NCBI GenBank assembly: GCA_001657385.1
Contig: LYSZ01000013.1
Location: 1-64,000 of the forward strand
Length of the DNA: 64,000 bases
Origin: Parvularcula sp. BBD 1991-13
GTDB lineage: Bacteria > Pseudomonadota > Alphaproteobacteria > Caulobacterales > Parvularculaceae
Direction of reading: 5' to 3'
A model generated the notes under the pieces. It ran no database searches and had not been told where the DNA came from. It saw nothing but the letters and a program-made list of their open reading frames with translations. Each line of letters begins with the position of its first letter. Within the stretch, counting starts at the first letter, position 1. This document shows, piece by piece, positions 33,912 through 41,931 of the stretch. The position numbers and the translations under genes were made by a program.

Positions 33912-35087
33912 CTAGCCCGCCGCGCGCAGGCGCGGGGCTTCCAGATCAAGCGGGGACTCGCGCCGCGCTTCGTCAGGCGAGGCCGTTCCGGGAGACGCGG
34001 CGCGGCCGCGCACCCGCCAGAACCGCATCAGCCGTTCGGCCCCATGGCGCGGGATTTTCATGTAGAGATCGAGCATGCGCGCGGTCTGCGCGTCGTCCTC
34101 GTCAAGCCTGCCGACGCCGAACATGAGCCTGGCGAAGAGTGGTCGCGGAGCGTCGTTCGCCCGGGCCGCCACGGCGAGCGCCTCGCAGCGCTGGTCGCCC
34201 AGCATGGCGCGCGCGGCGTCGATTTCCACGCCCGCGTATTGGGCGAAGGCGATCAGGAATGCGCCCGAAACGCCCGCCCGCCCGGCGGCGGATGCCGGTC
34301 CCGCACGCAGGAGATCGCACAAAAGCGTCGCCGGCGCGCTTCCCGCGCGCAGCGCCTTGCGCACGCGGCGGCGCGCGCCGTCGAGCCGGTCGCCGGCGTC
34401 CGTCAGCACCGATTCCCGGTTGGCCGACGCGGCGCCGGCGGCAAGCGCGGGCTCGATAATCTCCGCGCGCATCAGGATGTCCCTGCGCAGGGGCGGCGCG
34501 ACGCAGAAATAAAGCCGCGTCAGCGTCAGCGGCGGCAGGTCGGGGCGCGCCGCCATGGGCGTGTGCAGGGCGGGGCGGCGGCGCGCCGCCTCGGTCAACG
34601 CGTCCATGGCCTTCCCGTCGAGACGCGCCCGGAGGTTCTCCGCCAGGGCGATCAATGTCGCTTCGTTCCCATGCTCTGCGAGAAGAGCGCCGAGCGTGGG
34701 GCCGCAATCGGACCGCCGCGCGATCAGCAGGCGACGGGCGTCGCCGCCTTCCCGCGCCAGGCGGTAGAGGGTCTCGCGGTCGATAGCCCGGCTGTGCGAC
34801 AGGACGGGCGCTGCGATTTCCATCGCGTCTCCGGCGAGCCGGCGCATCAGCGCCGGCGGGGCGTCGTCCACGGGGGCGAGCCGCGCCGCCGCGGTCCGGC
34901 GCGCGTCGTCGGGCGCAATCTCGATCAGCGCGGTCAGGACCGCATCCAGCTCGGCGCGCGCCTTGGCGTTGAACCGCGTCTTGTCGGCGACGTAAACGTC
35001 GATCAGCTTCGACATCAGTTCCGCGCGCCGCCCCGGCGCCTTGGCGAGTTTGAGCAATTGTAAGAAAGGCGAAGCGCCTGTGGTCAT
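33912..35087 (-). CDS. DUF2336 family protein (second copy)
   Basis: The 391-residue helical protein starts at the ATG at 35087 (MTTGASPFLQLLKLAKAPGR). It matches the DUF2336 family by the early motif RRAELMSKLIDVYVADKTRF and by repeated two-helix units with Ala and Leu periodicity. It is a distant paralogue of the protein at 15245-16429. No membrane or signal segment. A role in regulation has been suggested for some family members, but nothing here shows it. Confidence 0.75.
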   Translation of the reverse strand: MTTGASPFLQLLKLAKAPGRRAELMSKLIDVYVADKTRFNAKARAELDAVLTALIEIAPDDARRTAAARLAPVDDAPPALMRRLAGDAMEIAAPVLSHSRAIDRETLYRLAREGGDARRLLIARRSDCGPTLGALLAEHGNEATLIALAENLRARLDGKAMDALTEAARRRPALHTPMAARPDLPPLTLTRLYFCVAPPLRRDILMRAEIIEPALAAGAASANRESVLTDAGDRLDGARRRVRKALRAGSAPATLLCDLLRAGPASAAGRAGVSGAFLIAFAQYAGVEIDAARAMLGDQRCEALAVAARANDAPRPLFARLMFGVGRLDEDDAQTARMLDLYMKIPRHGAERLMRFWRVRGRAASPGTASPDEARRESPLDLEAPRLRAAG

Positions 35088-35231
35088 ATCCCGGCCTCCA
35101 CAAGGCCGGCAGAGTGTGCAACAAAAGTAAAAAATTGGTCGAAACAAAGCCCGGCTTTGAACCGGGATTCCGGCCGGGGCGTCGGCGCCGCGCCGACGCT
35201 TCTTACCGAAGCATCGTTCAGGGATATCGCC

Positions 35232-35945
35232 ATGGGAGCACAACCGATAAAACGCGCCGTCATCGCGCTCGCCGCCGCCGGCGCGGCCGCCGCGCTCGCC
35301 GCCTGTTCAAGCCTGCCGGGCGCGGACGGACTGGGGCAGGGCGGCAATGTCGATTACGCCGTCGGCGCCGCGCTGGCGCCCAGCCTGTCCGGGCGCGACC
35401 GCGCGGCCCTCGGCGCCGCCTTCGTCGCCGCCATGAACGATGGCGAGATGCGGCAATGGCGCGGCGAGCGGGCTGTCGGCGTCGTCATGCCGGGGGCTTA
35501 CGCGCTCGGCAATCTCTACGCCGACCCGGCCCGGCTGGCGAACGCCGCGCGGGCCGATTTCGACCTGTCGCATATGATGGAGACCGAGCTCGGCGCGCAT
35601 GTGCTGACCCGAAACTCGAATATCCGCATCGGTCCGAGTACGGATCACGAAATCGCCGAAGTGCTGCCGTCCGGGTCCGCTGTCGAGGCGGTCGGACGCC
35701 TGGTCGATCGCAACTGGATGATGATCGCCGCCGACGGCGTGGTGCGCGGCTATGTGTTCGGCGACCTTGTGGTGGAAGCGCCGGGCGGGGAGTTGACCCT
35801 CGCCGGCGGTCCGGTCCGGAAACCGGTGCTCTGCCGGCGCTTTACCCAGCGGGTGAACGTTTATTCAGACCGCGAGGAATGGCGCGGCGCGGCCTGCAAT
35901 GACGGGACCGGGTGGCGGCTGATCGCCGGTCCCGCCATGCTTTGA
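35232..35945 (+). CDS. SH3b-domain lipoprotein
   Basis: The 237-residue protein has a lipoprotein signal (AALAACSSLPG, lipobox LAAC). A C-terminal SH3-like segment includes NIRIGPSTDHEIAEVLPSGS and VDRNWMMIAADGVVRGYVFG, the usual bacterial SH3b pattern found in cell-wall-associated proteins. The ATG at 35232 was chosen for the signal peptide; upstream in-frame sequence lacks a good site. Confidence 0.82.
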   Translation: MGAQPIKRAVIALAAAGAAAALAACSSLPGADGLGQGGNVDYAVGAALAPSLSGRDRAALGAAFVAAMNDGEMRQWRGERAVGVVMPGAYALGNLYADPARLANAARADFDLSHMMETELGAHVLTRNSNIRIGPSTDHEIAEVLPSGSAVEAVGRLVDRNWMMIAADGVVRGYVFGDLVVEAPGGELTLAGGPVRKPVLCRRFTQRVNVYSDREEWRGAACNDGTGWRLIAGPAML

Positions 35946-35956
35946 ATGCGTGCTGG

Positions 35957-36574
35957 TCAGGACCCGGGGCGGATCAGCGCCGGGTTCAGATTGTCGATAA
36001 TCTGACGCGCGTCATAGGCCGAGGCGTCGCCGCGCGGCTTGTCGCCCTGGCGCACCTCGACAACGGCGCCCACTGTATAGCTGCGGCGTTCGCGCGTGGT
36101 CGCGGTGGTGGTGCCGAAGCCGCCGCCAAACCCGCCAAAATAGCCTGGACCGTAGAAAAAGCCGTGACGCCCGAAGCCGCTGTCGAAGACGGTGCCGTTG
36201 GTGACGAAGCGGCGCATCGCCTCGGTGTTGGAATCGAGCACGACGAAATGATCGCCGCCTTCGCGAAGGGTCACCTCCGCGGCGCGGTAAAGCACATAGT
36301 TCTCGACCGTCGCCAGCTCGGTCTGCGAATTGCCTTCGAAGGTGATCCGGAAGCGGCCGTTGTCGAGTTCCTGGTCGGTGTAGCCGACGCCGCCCGTCGA
36401 CGCCTGATAGGGCGTGACGGTGGTGCAGGCGGCGACGAGGCCGAGCGCCGCCGCGGCCATCGCCGTCCTCGCGACGCGGGCGCGCGCCGCGCCGGCGCTG
36501 GCCGGGGTTTTTGCGTTCGACCAGATCTGCGCTCTCGACCAGATCTGCGTTTTTGAAATGTGACGGATGTTCAT
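35957..36574 (-). CDS. CC0125/CC1285-like lipoprotein
   Basis: The 205-residue protein has a long N-terminus, then a lipoprotein signal (GLVAACTTVTPYQAS) and the family pattern GGVGYTDQELDNGRFRITF, followed by a Gly/Phe-rich loop (FGGFGGGFG). The ATG at 36574 has GGAG upstream. The N-terminal 20 or so residues before the signal helix contain a duplicated QIWS segment from an 18-bp DNA repeat, so part of the leader is a recent expansion. An internal start would also serve. Confidence 0.8.
   Translation of the reverse strand: MNIRHISKTQIWSRAQIWSNAKTPASAGAARARVARTAMAAAALGLVAACTTVTPYQASTGGVGYTDQELDNGRFRITFEGNSQTELATVENYVLYRAAEVTLREGGDHFVVLDSNTEAMRRFVTNGTVFDSGFGRHGFFYGPGYFGGFGGGFGTTTATTRERRSYTVGAVVEVRQGDKPRGDASAYDARQIIDNLNPALIRPGS
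36517..36549. repeat. 18-bp duplication in the lipoprotein leader
   Basis: TCGACCAGATCTGCG occurs at 36517-36531 and again at 36535-36549, an exact 18-bp period. In the leftward gene it encodes the doubled QIWS motif. Confidence 0.85.
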
Positions 36575-36590
36575 GCGGTCATGCTCCTGC

Positions 36591-36785
36591 TCAACGACGC
36601 TTTATTAGCATGCCAAGCAGCGTAAACCATCGCCAATAAACAGGTTTCACGAATTCGTCAGGCTTATTGCCGCACGCCCGGCCACGCCCCGCCGCGCGCG
36701 CCAGCGCGCGTTCCGTCCCTCGGTGCTTGCGGCGGCGCTCGAAAATGCGCCGCCACGCTTCCAGCAAATCCCCGCCTTCGCGCAT
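36591..36785 (-). CDS. Possible small basic protein
   Basis: The frame (64 codons from ATG 36785) begins 7 bp after the stop of the VOC gene. It encodes a basic protein (RRIFERRRKHRGTERALARA) ending in a hydrophobic stretch (YWRWFTLLGMLIKRR). There is no strong ribosome-binding site and I recognise no family. The longer frame to 36824 would overlap the VOC gene. Confidence 0.35.
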   Translation of the reverse strand: MREGGDLLEAWRRIFERRRKHRGTERALARAAGRGRACGNKPDEFVKPVYWRWFTLLGMLIKRR

Positions 36786-36792
36786 GACCGCG

Positions 36793-37236
36793 TCACCGGT
36801 AGAGGTTTTTTTCCGCCGGGGCATCGCTCAGATACTCGACGAATTCGAATTCAAGGCCCTCGCCGTCGAGATAATAGATGTTGCGGCGATGGGGATGGCG
36901 TTCGCCCAGATTGTGCGCGACGTAGCCCGCCGCGTTCAGCCGGGCGGCGACGTCGTCGAGGGACGGCACGTCGAAGCCGATATGGGCGAGGCCGGGCGCG
37001 GCGCTTTTCAGGTCGCGCTTGCGGTTGCGTTCGGGCTGTCGCGCCTCGTCGACGTGGAATTCGTTGAGCGTCAGGTAGACCTCGTCGTCTCCCACATGCA
37101 GCCAGCGCCGCGGCATGCCCTCCCATTCATTGCGGCCTTCGCCGCGCACGCGCCATTCCGGGAACGCCGTCAGCAGAAATGTCAGGGTCGGTTCGATCGC
37201 CGTCACCACCAGATTCACGTGCTCAAGTCTGGGCAT
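36793..37236 (-). CDS. VOC (glyoxalase/bleomycin-resistance) family protein
   Basis: The 147-residue protein has the VOC fold pattern: PRLEHVNLVVTAIEPTLTFL at the start, DEVYLTLNEFH, then GLAHIGFDVPSLDDVAARLN and the final NIYYLDGEGLEFEFVEYL. Metal-ligand candidates are His5, His96 and the late Glu residues. I start at the ATG at 37236 because GGAGATCAAA precedes it; the ATG at 37248 has none. It is divergent from the SufR-like gene with a shared promoter region. Substrate is unknown. Confidence 0.85.
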   Translation of the reverse strand: MPRLEHVNLVVTAIEPTLTFLLTAFPEWRVRGEGRNEWEGMPRRWLHVGDDEVYLTLNEFHVDEARQPERNRKRDLKSAAPGLAHIGFDVPSLDDVAARLNAAGYVAHNLGERHPHRRNIYYLDGEGLEFEFVEYLSDAPAEKNLYR

Positions 37237-37259
37237 TTTGATCTCCATTTATGAAAGGT

Positions 37260-37296
37260 ATTGCTTTCTTTAATGGGGCTTGTTTTGGAAAGCAAT
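37260..37296. promoter_or_regulatory. Inverted repeat between VOC and SufR-like genes, probable operator
   Basis: ATTGCTTTC (37260-37268) and GAAAGCAAT (37288-37296) form a perfect 9-bp inverted repeat with a 19-bp spacer. The match extends outward by AAAG/CTTT with two mismatches. It lies in the 79-bp divergent promoter region, so the regulator at 37316 is the most likely ligand, controlling itself and the VOC gene. Confidence 0.6.
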
Positions 37297-37315
37297 CGCT
37301 TTTACAAATTCCGGT

Positions 37316-38071
37316 ATGCGAAAAAAATCGAACGCCCCCATCGAGAGATCCGATGGCGCCGGTTCGGCGCGCAAGCCGGCCAGCAAGTCGACACGAAAGA
37401 TGGGCGGCAAATCCGGCGACGGGGCTGGCGGAAGGGCGCCGGCGACGCGCAGCGCCATCCTCGACCGGCTGAAGCGCGACGGCGAGCAGTCCTCGTCGGC
37501 GCTCGGCGCGGCGCTCGGGGTGACGCCCATGGCGGCCCGTCTTCACCTCTACGAGCTGGAGGCGGAAGGGCTTGTCGAGGCGCGGGCGCGGGCGTCCGGC
37601 CGCGGGCGGCCGACAAAGCTGTGGCGCCTGACGGAGGACGCCGCGCGCGTCTTTCCCGACGCCCATCAGGGGCTCGCCGTGGAAATGATACAGTCCGTGG
37701 AGGCGCTGTTCGGCCAGGACGGGCTTGCGCGCGTCATCGACAAGCACGGCGACATTCAGCGTGCGGCCTATGGCGGAACCGTCGGCGCCGCGGGCCCGTT
37801 GCGCGAGCGGGTCCGGCGCCTGGCGCGCCTGCGCAGCGATGAGGGCTACATGGCCGAGGCGCGCCGCGACGGGGGCGACTGGCTGCTGATCGAGAACCAT
37901 TGCCCGATCTGCTCGGCCGCCAGGGCCTGTACGCGCCTTTGCGCCAACGAACTGCAAGTCTTTCAGGATGTTCTGGGCGACGACGTCCGTGTCGAGCGCG
38001 AAGCACACATCCTCGCCGGCGCCCGGCGCTGTGTTTACCGGATCAGGCCGAGGACGCCGGCGCCGTCATGA
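37316..38071 (+). CDS. SufR-like winged-helix regulator with Cys cluster
   Basis: The 251-residue protein has a winged helix domain (about 44-110: SAILDRLKRDGEQSSSALGA, TPMAARLHLYELEAEGLVEA, RGRPTKLWRLT). In the C-terminal domain the arrangement ENHCPICSAARACTRLC (Cys at about 196, 199, 205, 209) and a late Cys (GARRCVYRI, about 239) matches the Fe-S-binding region of SufR-type repressors. It may sense iron-sulfur status or oxidants. The ATG at 37316 was chosen; the frame is open upstream. A divergent inverted repeat at 37260-37296 is the likely binding site. Confidence 0.8.
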   Translation: MRKKSNAPIERSDGAGSARKPASKSTRKMGGKSGDGAGGRAPATRSAILDRLKRDGEQSSSALGAALGVTPMAARLHLYELEAEGLVEARARASGRGRPTKLWRLTEDAARVFPDAHQGLAVEMIQSVEALFGQDGLARVIDKHGDIQRAAYGGTVGAAGPLRERVRRLARLRSDEGYMAEARRDGGDWLLIENHCPICSAARACTRLCANELQVFQDVLGDDVRVEREAHILAGARRCVYRIRPRTPAPS

Positions 38072-38114
38072 CGTCGGCTCACAAGCGGGCGTTTTTGCGA
38101 TATGCTCCGGGGCG

Positions 38115-38615
38115 ATGAAGCCCCCAGCGCCCCCCAGCGCTTACGCCCGTAACGCCATAGCCGTAAAGCCGATGACAAAGACGCCGCCTTTCTGGGAAAC
38201 GAAAACCCTCGGCCAGATGTCGCAGGAGGAATGGGAATCCCTGTGCGACGGGTGCGGGCGGTGCTGTCTTTATATTCTGCATAATGAAGAAACCGGCGAC
38301 GTCTTCGAGACTGACGTCGCCTGCAAGCTGTTCGATCCGAAAAAACGTCGCTGTACGGATTACGAGAATCGCAGCCGGCGCGTTCCCGACTGCGTGCGGC
38401 TGACGCCGCAAAACGCCGGCGCCCTGTCCTGGATGCCCGAGACCTGCGCCTACCGGCGCCTCGCCCGCGGTGAGCGGCTGCCGGCATGGCATCCCTTGAT
38501 CACCGGCGAACGCGACAGCGTGGCCCGCGCCGGCGTCGCCGTCCCGCCGGATCTCATCGCGGAACAGGACATCGACGACGATCTCCTGGAATCGCGGATC
38601 ACCAGGGCGCGCTAG
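38115..38615 (+). CDS. YcgN/UPF0260 cysteine-cluster protein
   Basis: The 166-residue protein matches UPF0260 (YcgN): PFWETKTLGQMSQEEWESLC followed by DGCGRCCLYIL, then DVACKLFDPKKRRCTDYENR. The Cys-x2-Cys-x2-Cys-Cys cluster is of the Fe-S or zinc-binding type seen in YkgJ-related proteins. The ATG at 38115 is used; an ATG at 38172 gives the more usual N-terminus. Function is unknown. Confidence 0.88.
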   Translation: MKPPAPPSAYARNAIAVKPMTKTPPFWETKTLGQMSQEEWESLCDGCGRCCLYILHNEETGDVFETDVACKLFDPKKRRCTDYENRSRRVPDCVRLTPQNAGALSWMPETCAYRRLARGERLPAWHPLITGERDSVARAGVAVPPDLIAEQDIDDDLLESRITRAR

Positions 38616-38771
38616 GCCGGAGCCGCCCAGCCCGGAACCGTTCCGGCGCCGACCGCCTTGCGTCCCCTCGGGGTTGAGCGCGCCCCGGCCGTCTTTCGCG
38701 CCATGGGCGAAAACCGCGCGCAACCCCGCATTCGGTGAAGACTTATCCCCGCCTCCGGAAAGGCGCCGATA

Positions 38772-39152
38772 ATGGCGCCCATGACGACGAACGGTCTCCA
38801 TCTCATCGCATCGCAACCGGCGCCGCCCGCGGGCGAAAGCGGCTGGGCCGGCGTTTACGCGCGGCTCTGCGCGCTGGCGCTCGCCCGCGCCGCGGCGATG
38901 GCCGCGGGCGACGCTGAAGACGATGCGGACTTCGATCGCGGCGCGCGGGCGATCAGGGCGCTGATGAGCGCGGCGGAGATCGCGCGGCGGCTGAAAGACC
39001 AGGACGCCGAGGACAAGGATATCCATGCCCGAAACGCCACGCCGGCCGTCTCCGACGAGCGCATCCGCACGCTCAAAGCCCGGCTTAACGCGCAGATCGA
39101 CCGCCTTGAAGCAGGCGAGGGCGAAACTCCTGAGCGCGGTGATGCGTCATGA
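38772..39152 (+). CDS. GTA gene 1-like small terminase-type protein
   Basis: The 126-residue helical protein stands directly before the large terminase and overlaps it, as gene 1 of RcGTA-type clusters does. The C-terminal half is a predicted coiled coil (RIRTLKARLNAQIDRLEAGE). In RcGTA the equivalent is the small terminase that helps packaging without sequence specificity. GAAAGG precedes the ATG at 38772; a second in-frame ATG lies at 38781. Similarity is judged from position and character only. Confidence 0.65.
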   Translation: MAPMTTNGLHLIASQPAPPAGESGWAGVYARLCALALARAAAMAAGDAEDDADFDRGARAIRALMSAAEIARRLKDQDAEDKDIHARNATPAVSDERIRTLKARLNAQIDRLEAGEGETPERGDAS

Positions 39153-40434
39153 GTTTCCCGATTACGCCGCTTATGACTGGAGCCTCAGCCGCCTTCCGCA
39201 CCAGACGCCGCCCCGCGGCGACTGGACGACCTGGCTCATTCTCGGCGGACGCGGCGCCGGCAAGACGCGGGCGGGCGCGGAATGGGTGCGCGCGGCGGTC
39301 GGCGGCGGCGTCGACGGGCCGGGCGATGCGAATGCGCGCCGCGAGCCGCGCGCCCGCGCCGTCGCGCTGGTCGCGGAAACCTACGCCGATGCGAGGGAAG
39401 TCATGATCGAAGGCCCCTCCGGCATTCGCGCGGTCGCCGCGCCCCTCGACCGGCCCGATTACGAGGCGTCGCGGCGGCGTCTCGTCTGGCCCAACGGCGC
39501 CGTCGCCTATGCGTTTTCCGCCGAGGACCCGGACGGCATTCGCGGCTATCAGTTCGATGCGGCGTGGTCTGATGAATTATGCAAGTGGCGTTATCCCGAA
39601 GCGACCTGGTCGAATCTTCAACTGGCCTTGCGGCTCGGCGAGAGGCCGCGCCAGATCGCCACCACGACGCCGCGGCCGATGGCGCTGTTGAAGCGTCTCA
39701 TGGCCGCGCAGACGACGGCGCTGACCCGCGCCACCACCTATGACAATCGCGACAACCTCTCCGACGCTTTCTTTACGGAGATCGCCGCCCTGTTCGAAGG
39801 GTCCGCGCTGGGCCGCCAGGAACTGATGGGCGAGGTGATCGACGAGACGCCGGGCGCCCTGTGGACGTGGTCGATGATCGAGGCGGCGCGCATCGCCGTC
39901 GCGCCGCCCCTGTCCCGTGTGGTGGTCGCCGTCGATCCGCCGGCGACGGCGGCGCCGGGAGCGGACGAATGCGGGCTTGTCGCCGCCGGTCTCGGCGAGG
40001 CGGGCGAGACGCGCGTCGGCTATGTCCTCGCGGACTGGTCGGCGGGCGGGCTCAGCCCCCGTCAGTGGGCGGAGCGGACTGTCGCCGCCTATCACGAATT
40101 CGAGGCCGACCGCATCGTGGTCGAAGTCAACCAGGGCGGCGACATGGCCCGCGCCGTGATCGCGCAGATCGATCCCGCCGCGCCGGTTTCCGGCGTCTAC
40201 GCCACGCGCGGCAAGCGCCTGCGCGCCGAGCCGGTGGCCGCGCTCTACGAGCAGGGCCGGGTCCGCCATGTGGGCGCTTTTCCCGCGCTCGAAGATCAGA
40301 TGACGTCCTATGCCGGCCCTGGCGCAAATTCGGGCGCGCGAAGCCCTGACCGCCTCGATGCGCTGGTCTGGGCGCTGAGCGAATTGATGTTGAAACCCGC
40401 CGCGCCGCGTCCCGGCGTCAGGCGGCTGAGCTGA
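39142..40434 (+). CDS. GTA large terminase (DNA-packaging ATPase/nuclease)
   Basis: The 430-residue protein has the Walker A motif ILGGRGAGKTRAGAEW near residue 33, the Walker B region VALVAETYADAREVM, the conserved SDELCKWRYPEATWSNLQ segment, and a RNase H-like nuclease domain beginning VVVAVDPPATAA. This is the RcGTA gene 2 type. The ATG at 39142 overlaps the preceding gene by 11 bp; coding-like sequence continues upstream, so an earlier non-ATG start is possible. Confidence 0.93.
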   Translation: MRHEFPDYAAYDWSLSRLPHQTPPRGDWTTWLILGGRGAGKTRAGAEWVRAAVGGGVDGPGDANARREPRARAVALVAETYADAREVMIEGPSGIRAVAAPLDRPDYEASRRRLVWPNGAVAYAFSAEDPDGIRGYQFDAAWSDELCKWRYPEATWSNLQLALRLGERPRQIATTTPRPMALLKRLMAAQTTALTRATTYDNRDNLSDAFFTEIAALFEGSALGRQELMGEVIDETPGALWTWSMIEAARIAVAPPLSRVVVAVDPPATAAPGADECGLVAAGLGEAGETRVGYVLADWSAGGLSPRQWAERTVAAYHEFEADRIVVEVNQGGDMARAVIAQIDPAAPVSGVYATRGKRLRAEPVAALYEQGRVRHVGAFPALEDQMTSYAGPGANSGARSPDRLDALVWALSELMLKPAAPRPGVRRLS

Positions 40435-40445
40435 GGGTGGGTGTC

Positions 40446-41660
40446 ATGCCGCTGGTCTTTAACAGTCTTTTCACGAATCTATTTCCCGGGAAAACGCCCC
40501 CGGAGCGCAAGGCGAGCGCGGCGCGCGCGGTCCTCGCCTTCAACCGGCCCGGCGCGCCGGCCTGGACGCCGCGCAACTACGCCGCGCTGGCGAGGCAGGG
40601 CTATGAACGCAACGTCATCGCCTATCGCTGCGTGCGCCTCGTTGCGGAAGCGGCCGCGTCCGCGCCCCTCGGCGTCATGGAAGGGGGGCGCATCCTGACC
40701 GAACACCCGCTTCTCGACCTCCTCGCGCGGCCCAATCCCGAACAGTCCGGGGCCGAATTGTTCGAAACCTTCTACGGGTTCCTGCAAACCGCGGGAAACG
40801 CCTATCTCGAGGCCGTCTCGCTCGACGCCGCGCCGCGCGAGCTTTACGCGCTCAGGCCCGACCGGATGAAGGCGCGCATGGGCCGCACGGGCTGGCCGGA
40901 CGCCTATGAATACGCCGCCGGCGAGCGCAAGGTCGTCTTCCAGCAGGCGCAGGAGGGAAGACAGGCGCCGCCGATCCTGCACCTGAAACTGTTCCATCCG
41001 ACCAACGATCATTACGGCCTGTCCCCCCTGGAGGCGGCCGCCGCCTCGGTCGATCTTCACAACGCCGCCTCGGCTTGGAACAAATCGCTCCTCGACAACG
41101 CGGCCCGGCCTTCCGGGGCGCTGGTCTACAAGGGACCGGAGGGCGCGGAAAATCTTAATACAGAGCAATTCGACAGGCTGAAATCGGAGCTTGAGGACGC
41201 CTATCAGGGCGCCGCCAATGCGGGCCGGCCGCTGGTGCTGGACGGCGGGCTGGAATGGCGCTCCATGTCGCTGAGCCCCGCGGATATGGACTTCATCGAG
41301 GCGAAACACGCCGCCGCACGGGAAATCGCGCTGGCGTTCGGCGCGCCGCCCATGCTGCTCGGCATTCCCGGAGACAATACGTATTCGAATTACCGCGAGG
41401 CCAATCTCGCTTTCTGGAAACAGACGGTCCTGCCGCTCGTCAAAAAGACCGCCGCGGCGCTCAGTCGATGGTTCGCGCCGGTCTATCCGCAGGCATGCGT
41501 TGTCTGCCGCACCGGCGAGATCGAAGCCCTGAGCGCGGAACGGGACGCCCAGTGGGCGCGCGTCGCGCGCGCCGATTTCCTCACCGATGACGAGAAACGC
41601 GGCGTGCTCGGCCTGCCGCCGCTGGCGGCCCCGGCGTCTGGCGGAGGCGGCGATGCATAG
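40446..41660 (+). CDS. GTA portal protein (HK97 family)
   Basis: The 404-residue protein matches HK97-type portals: ERNVIAYRCVRLVAEAAASA, YGLSPLEAAAASVDLHNAAS, and AREIALAFGAPPMLLGIPGD followed by NTYSNYREANLAFW. It forms the dodecameric ring through which DNA enters the head. The ATG at 40446 has GAGGGTGG upstream; a GTG at 40437 is the alternative. The next gene overlaps its end. Confidence 0.94.
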   Translation: MPLVFNSLFTNLFPGKTPPERKASAARAVLAFNRPGAPAWTPRNYAALARQGYERNVIAYRCVRLVAEAAASAPLGVMEGGRILTEHPLLDLLARPNPEQSGAELFETFYGFLQTAGNAYLEAVSLDAAPRELYALRPDRMKARMGRTGWPDAYEYAAGERKVVFQQAQEGRQAPPILHLKLFHPTNDHYGLSPLEAAAASVDLHNAASAWNKSLLDNAARPSGALVYKGPEGAENLNTEQFDRLKSELEDAYQGAANAGRPLVLDGGLEWRSMSLSPADMDFIEAKHAAAREIALAFGAPPMLLGIPGDNTYSNYREANLAFWKQTVLPLVKKTAAALSRWFAPVYPQACVVCRTGEIEALSAERDAQWARVARADFLTDDEKRGVLGLPPLAAPASGGGGDA

Positions 41661-41931
41661 CGTCTCCCTGCCGCGGCCGAACGCCGCCCCGCCGCCGCCG
41701 GAACTGCACGTCACCGTCGTTATCGGCGCCGCCATCGTCGCGCAGACCGCCTTCGCCCTGATCTGGGCCGGCGCCGCCACTGAACGGCTGCATCAGCTTG
41801 AACGGCGCGCTGACGCCAATGCGGCCATGATTGAGCGCACCACGCGCCTCGAAGAACAGATGCGCTATGTCGCCGACGCCGTCTCGCGCATCGAAGACAA
41901 GATCGATCAGCAAGCGGAGGACGCCCAATGA
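41653..41931 (+). CDS. GTA small membrane protein between portal and protease
   Basis: The 92-residue protein has a Pro-rich start, one membrane helix (VTVVIGAAIVAQTAFALIWA) and a C-terminal coiled coil (ERTTRLEEQMRYVADAVSRI). A small ORF of this kind sits between genes 3 and 4 of GTA clusters. The ATG at 41653 has GGAGGCGG upstream and overlaps the portal stop. Its role is not established. Confidence 0.8.
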   Translation: MHSVSLPRPNAAPPPPELHVTVVIGAAIVAQTAFALIWAGAATERLHQLERRADANAAMIERTTRLEEQMRYVADAVSRIEDKIDQQAEDAQ

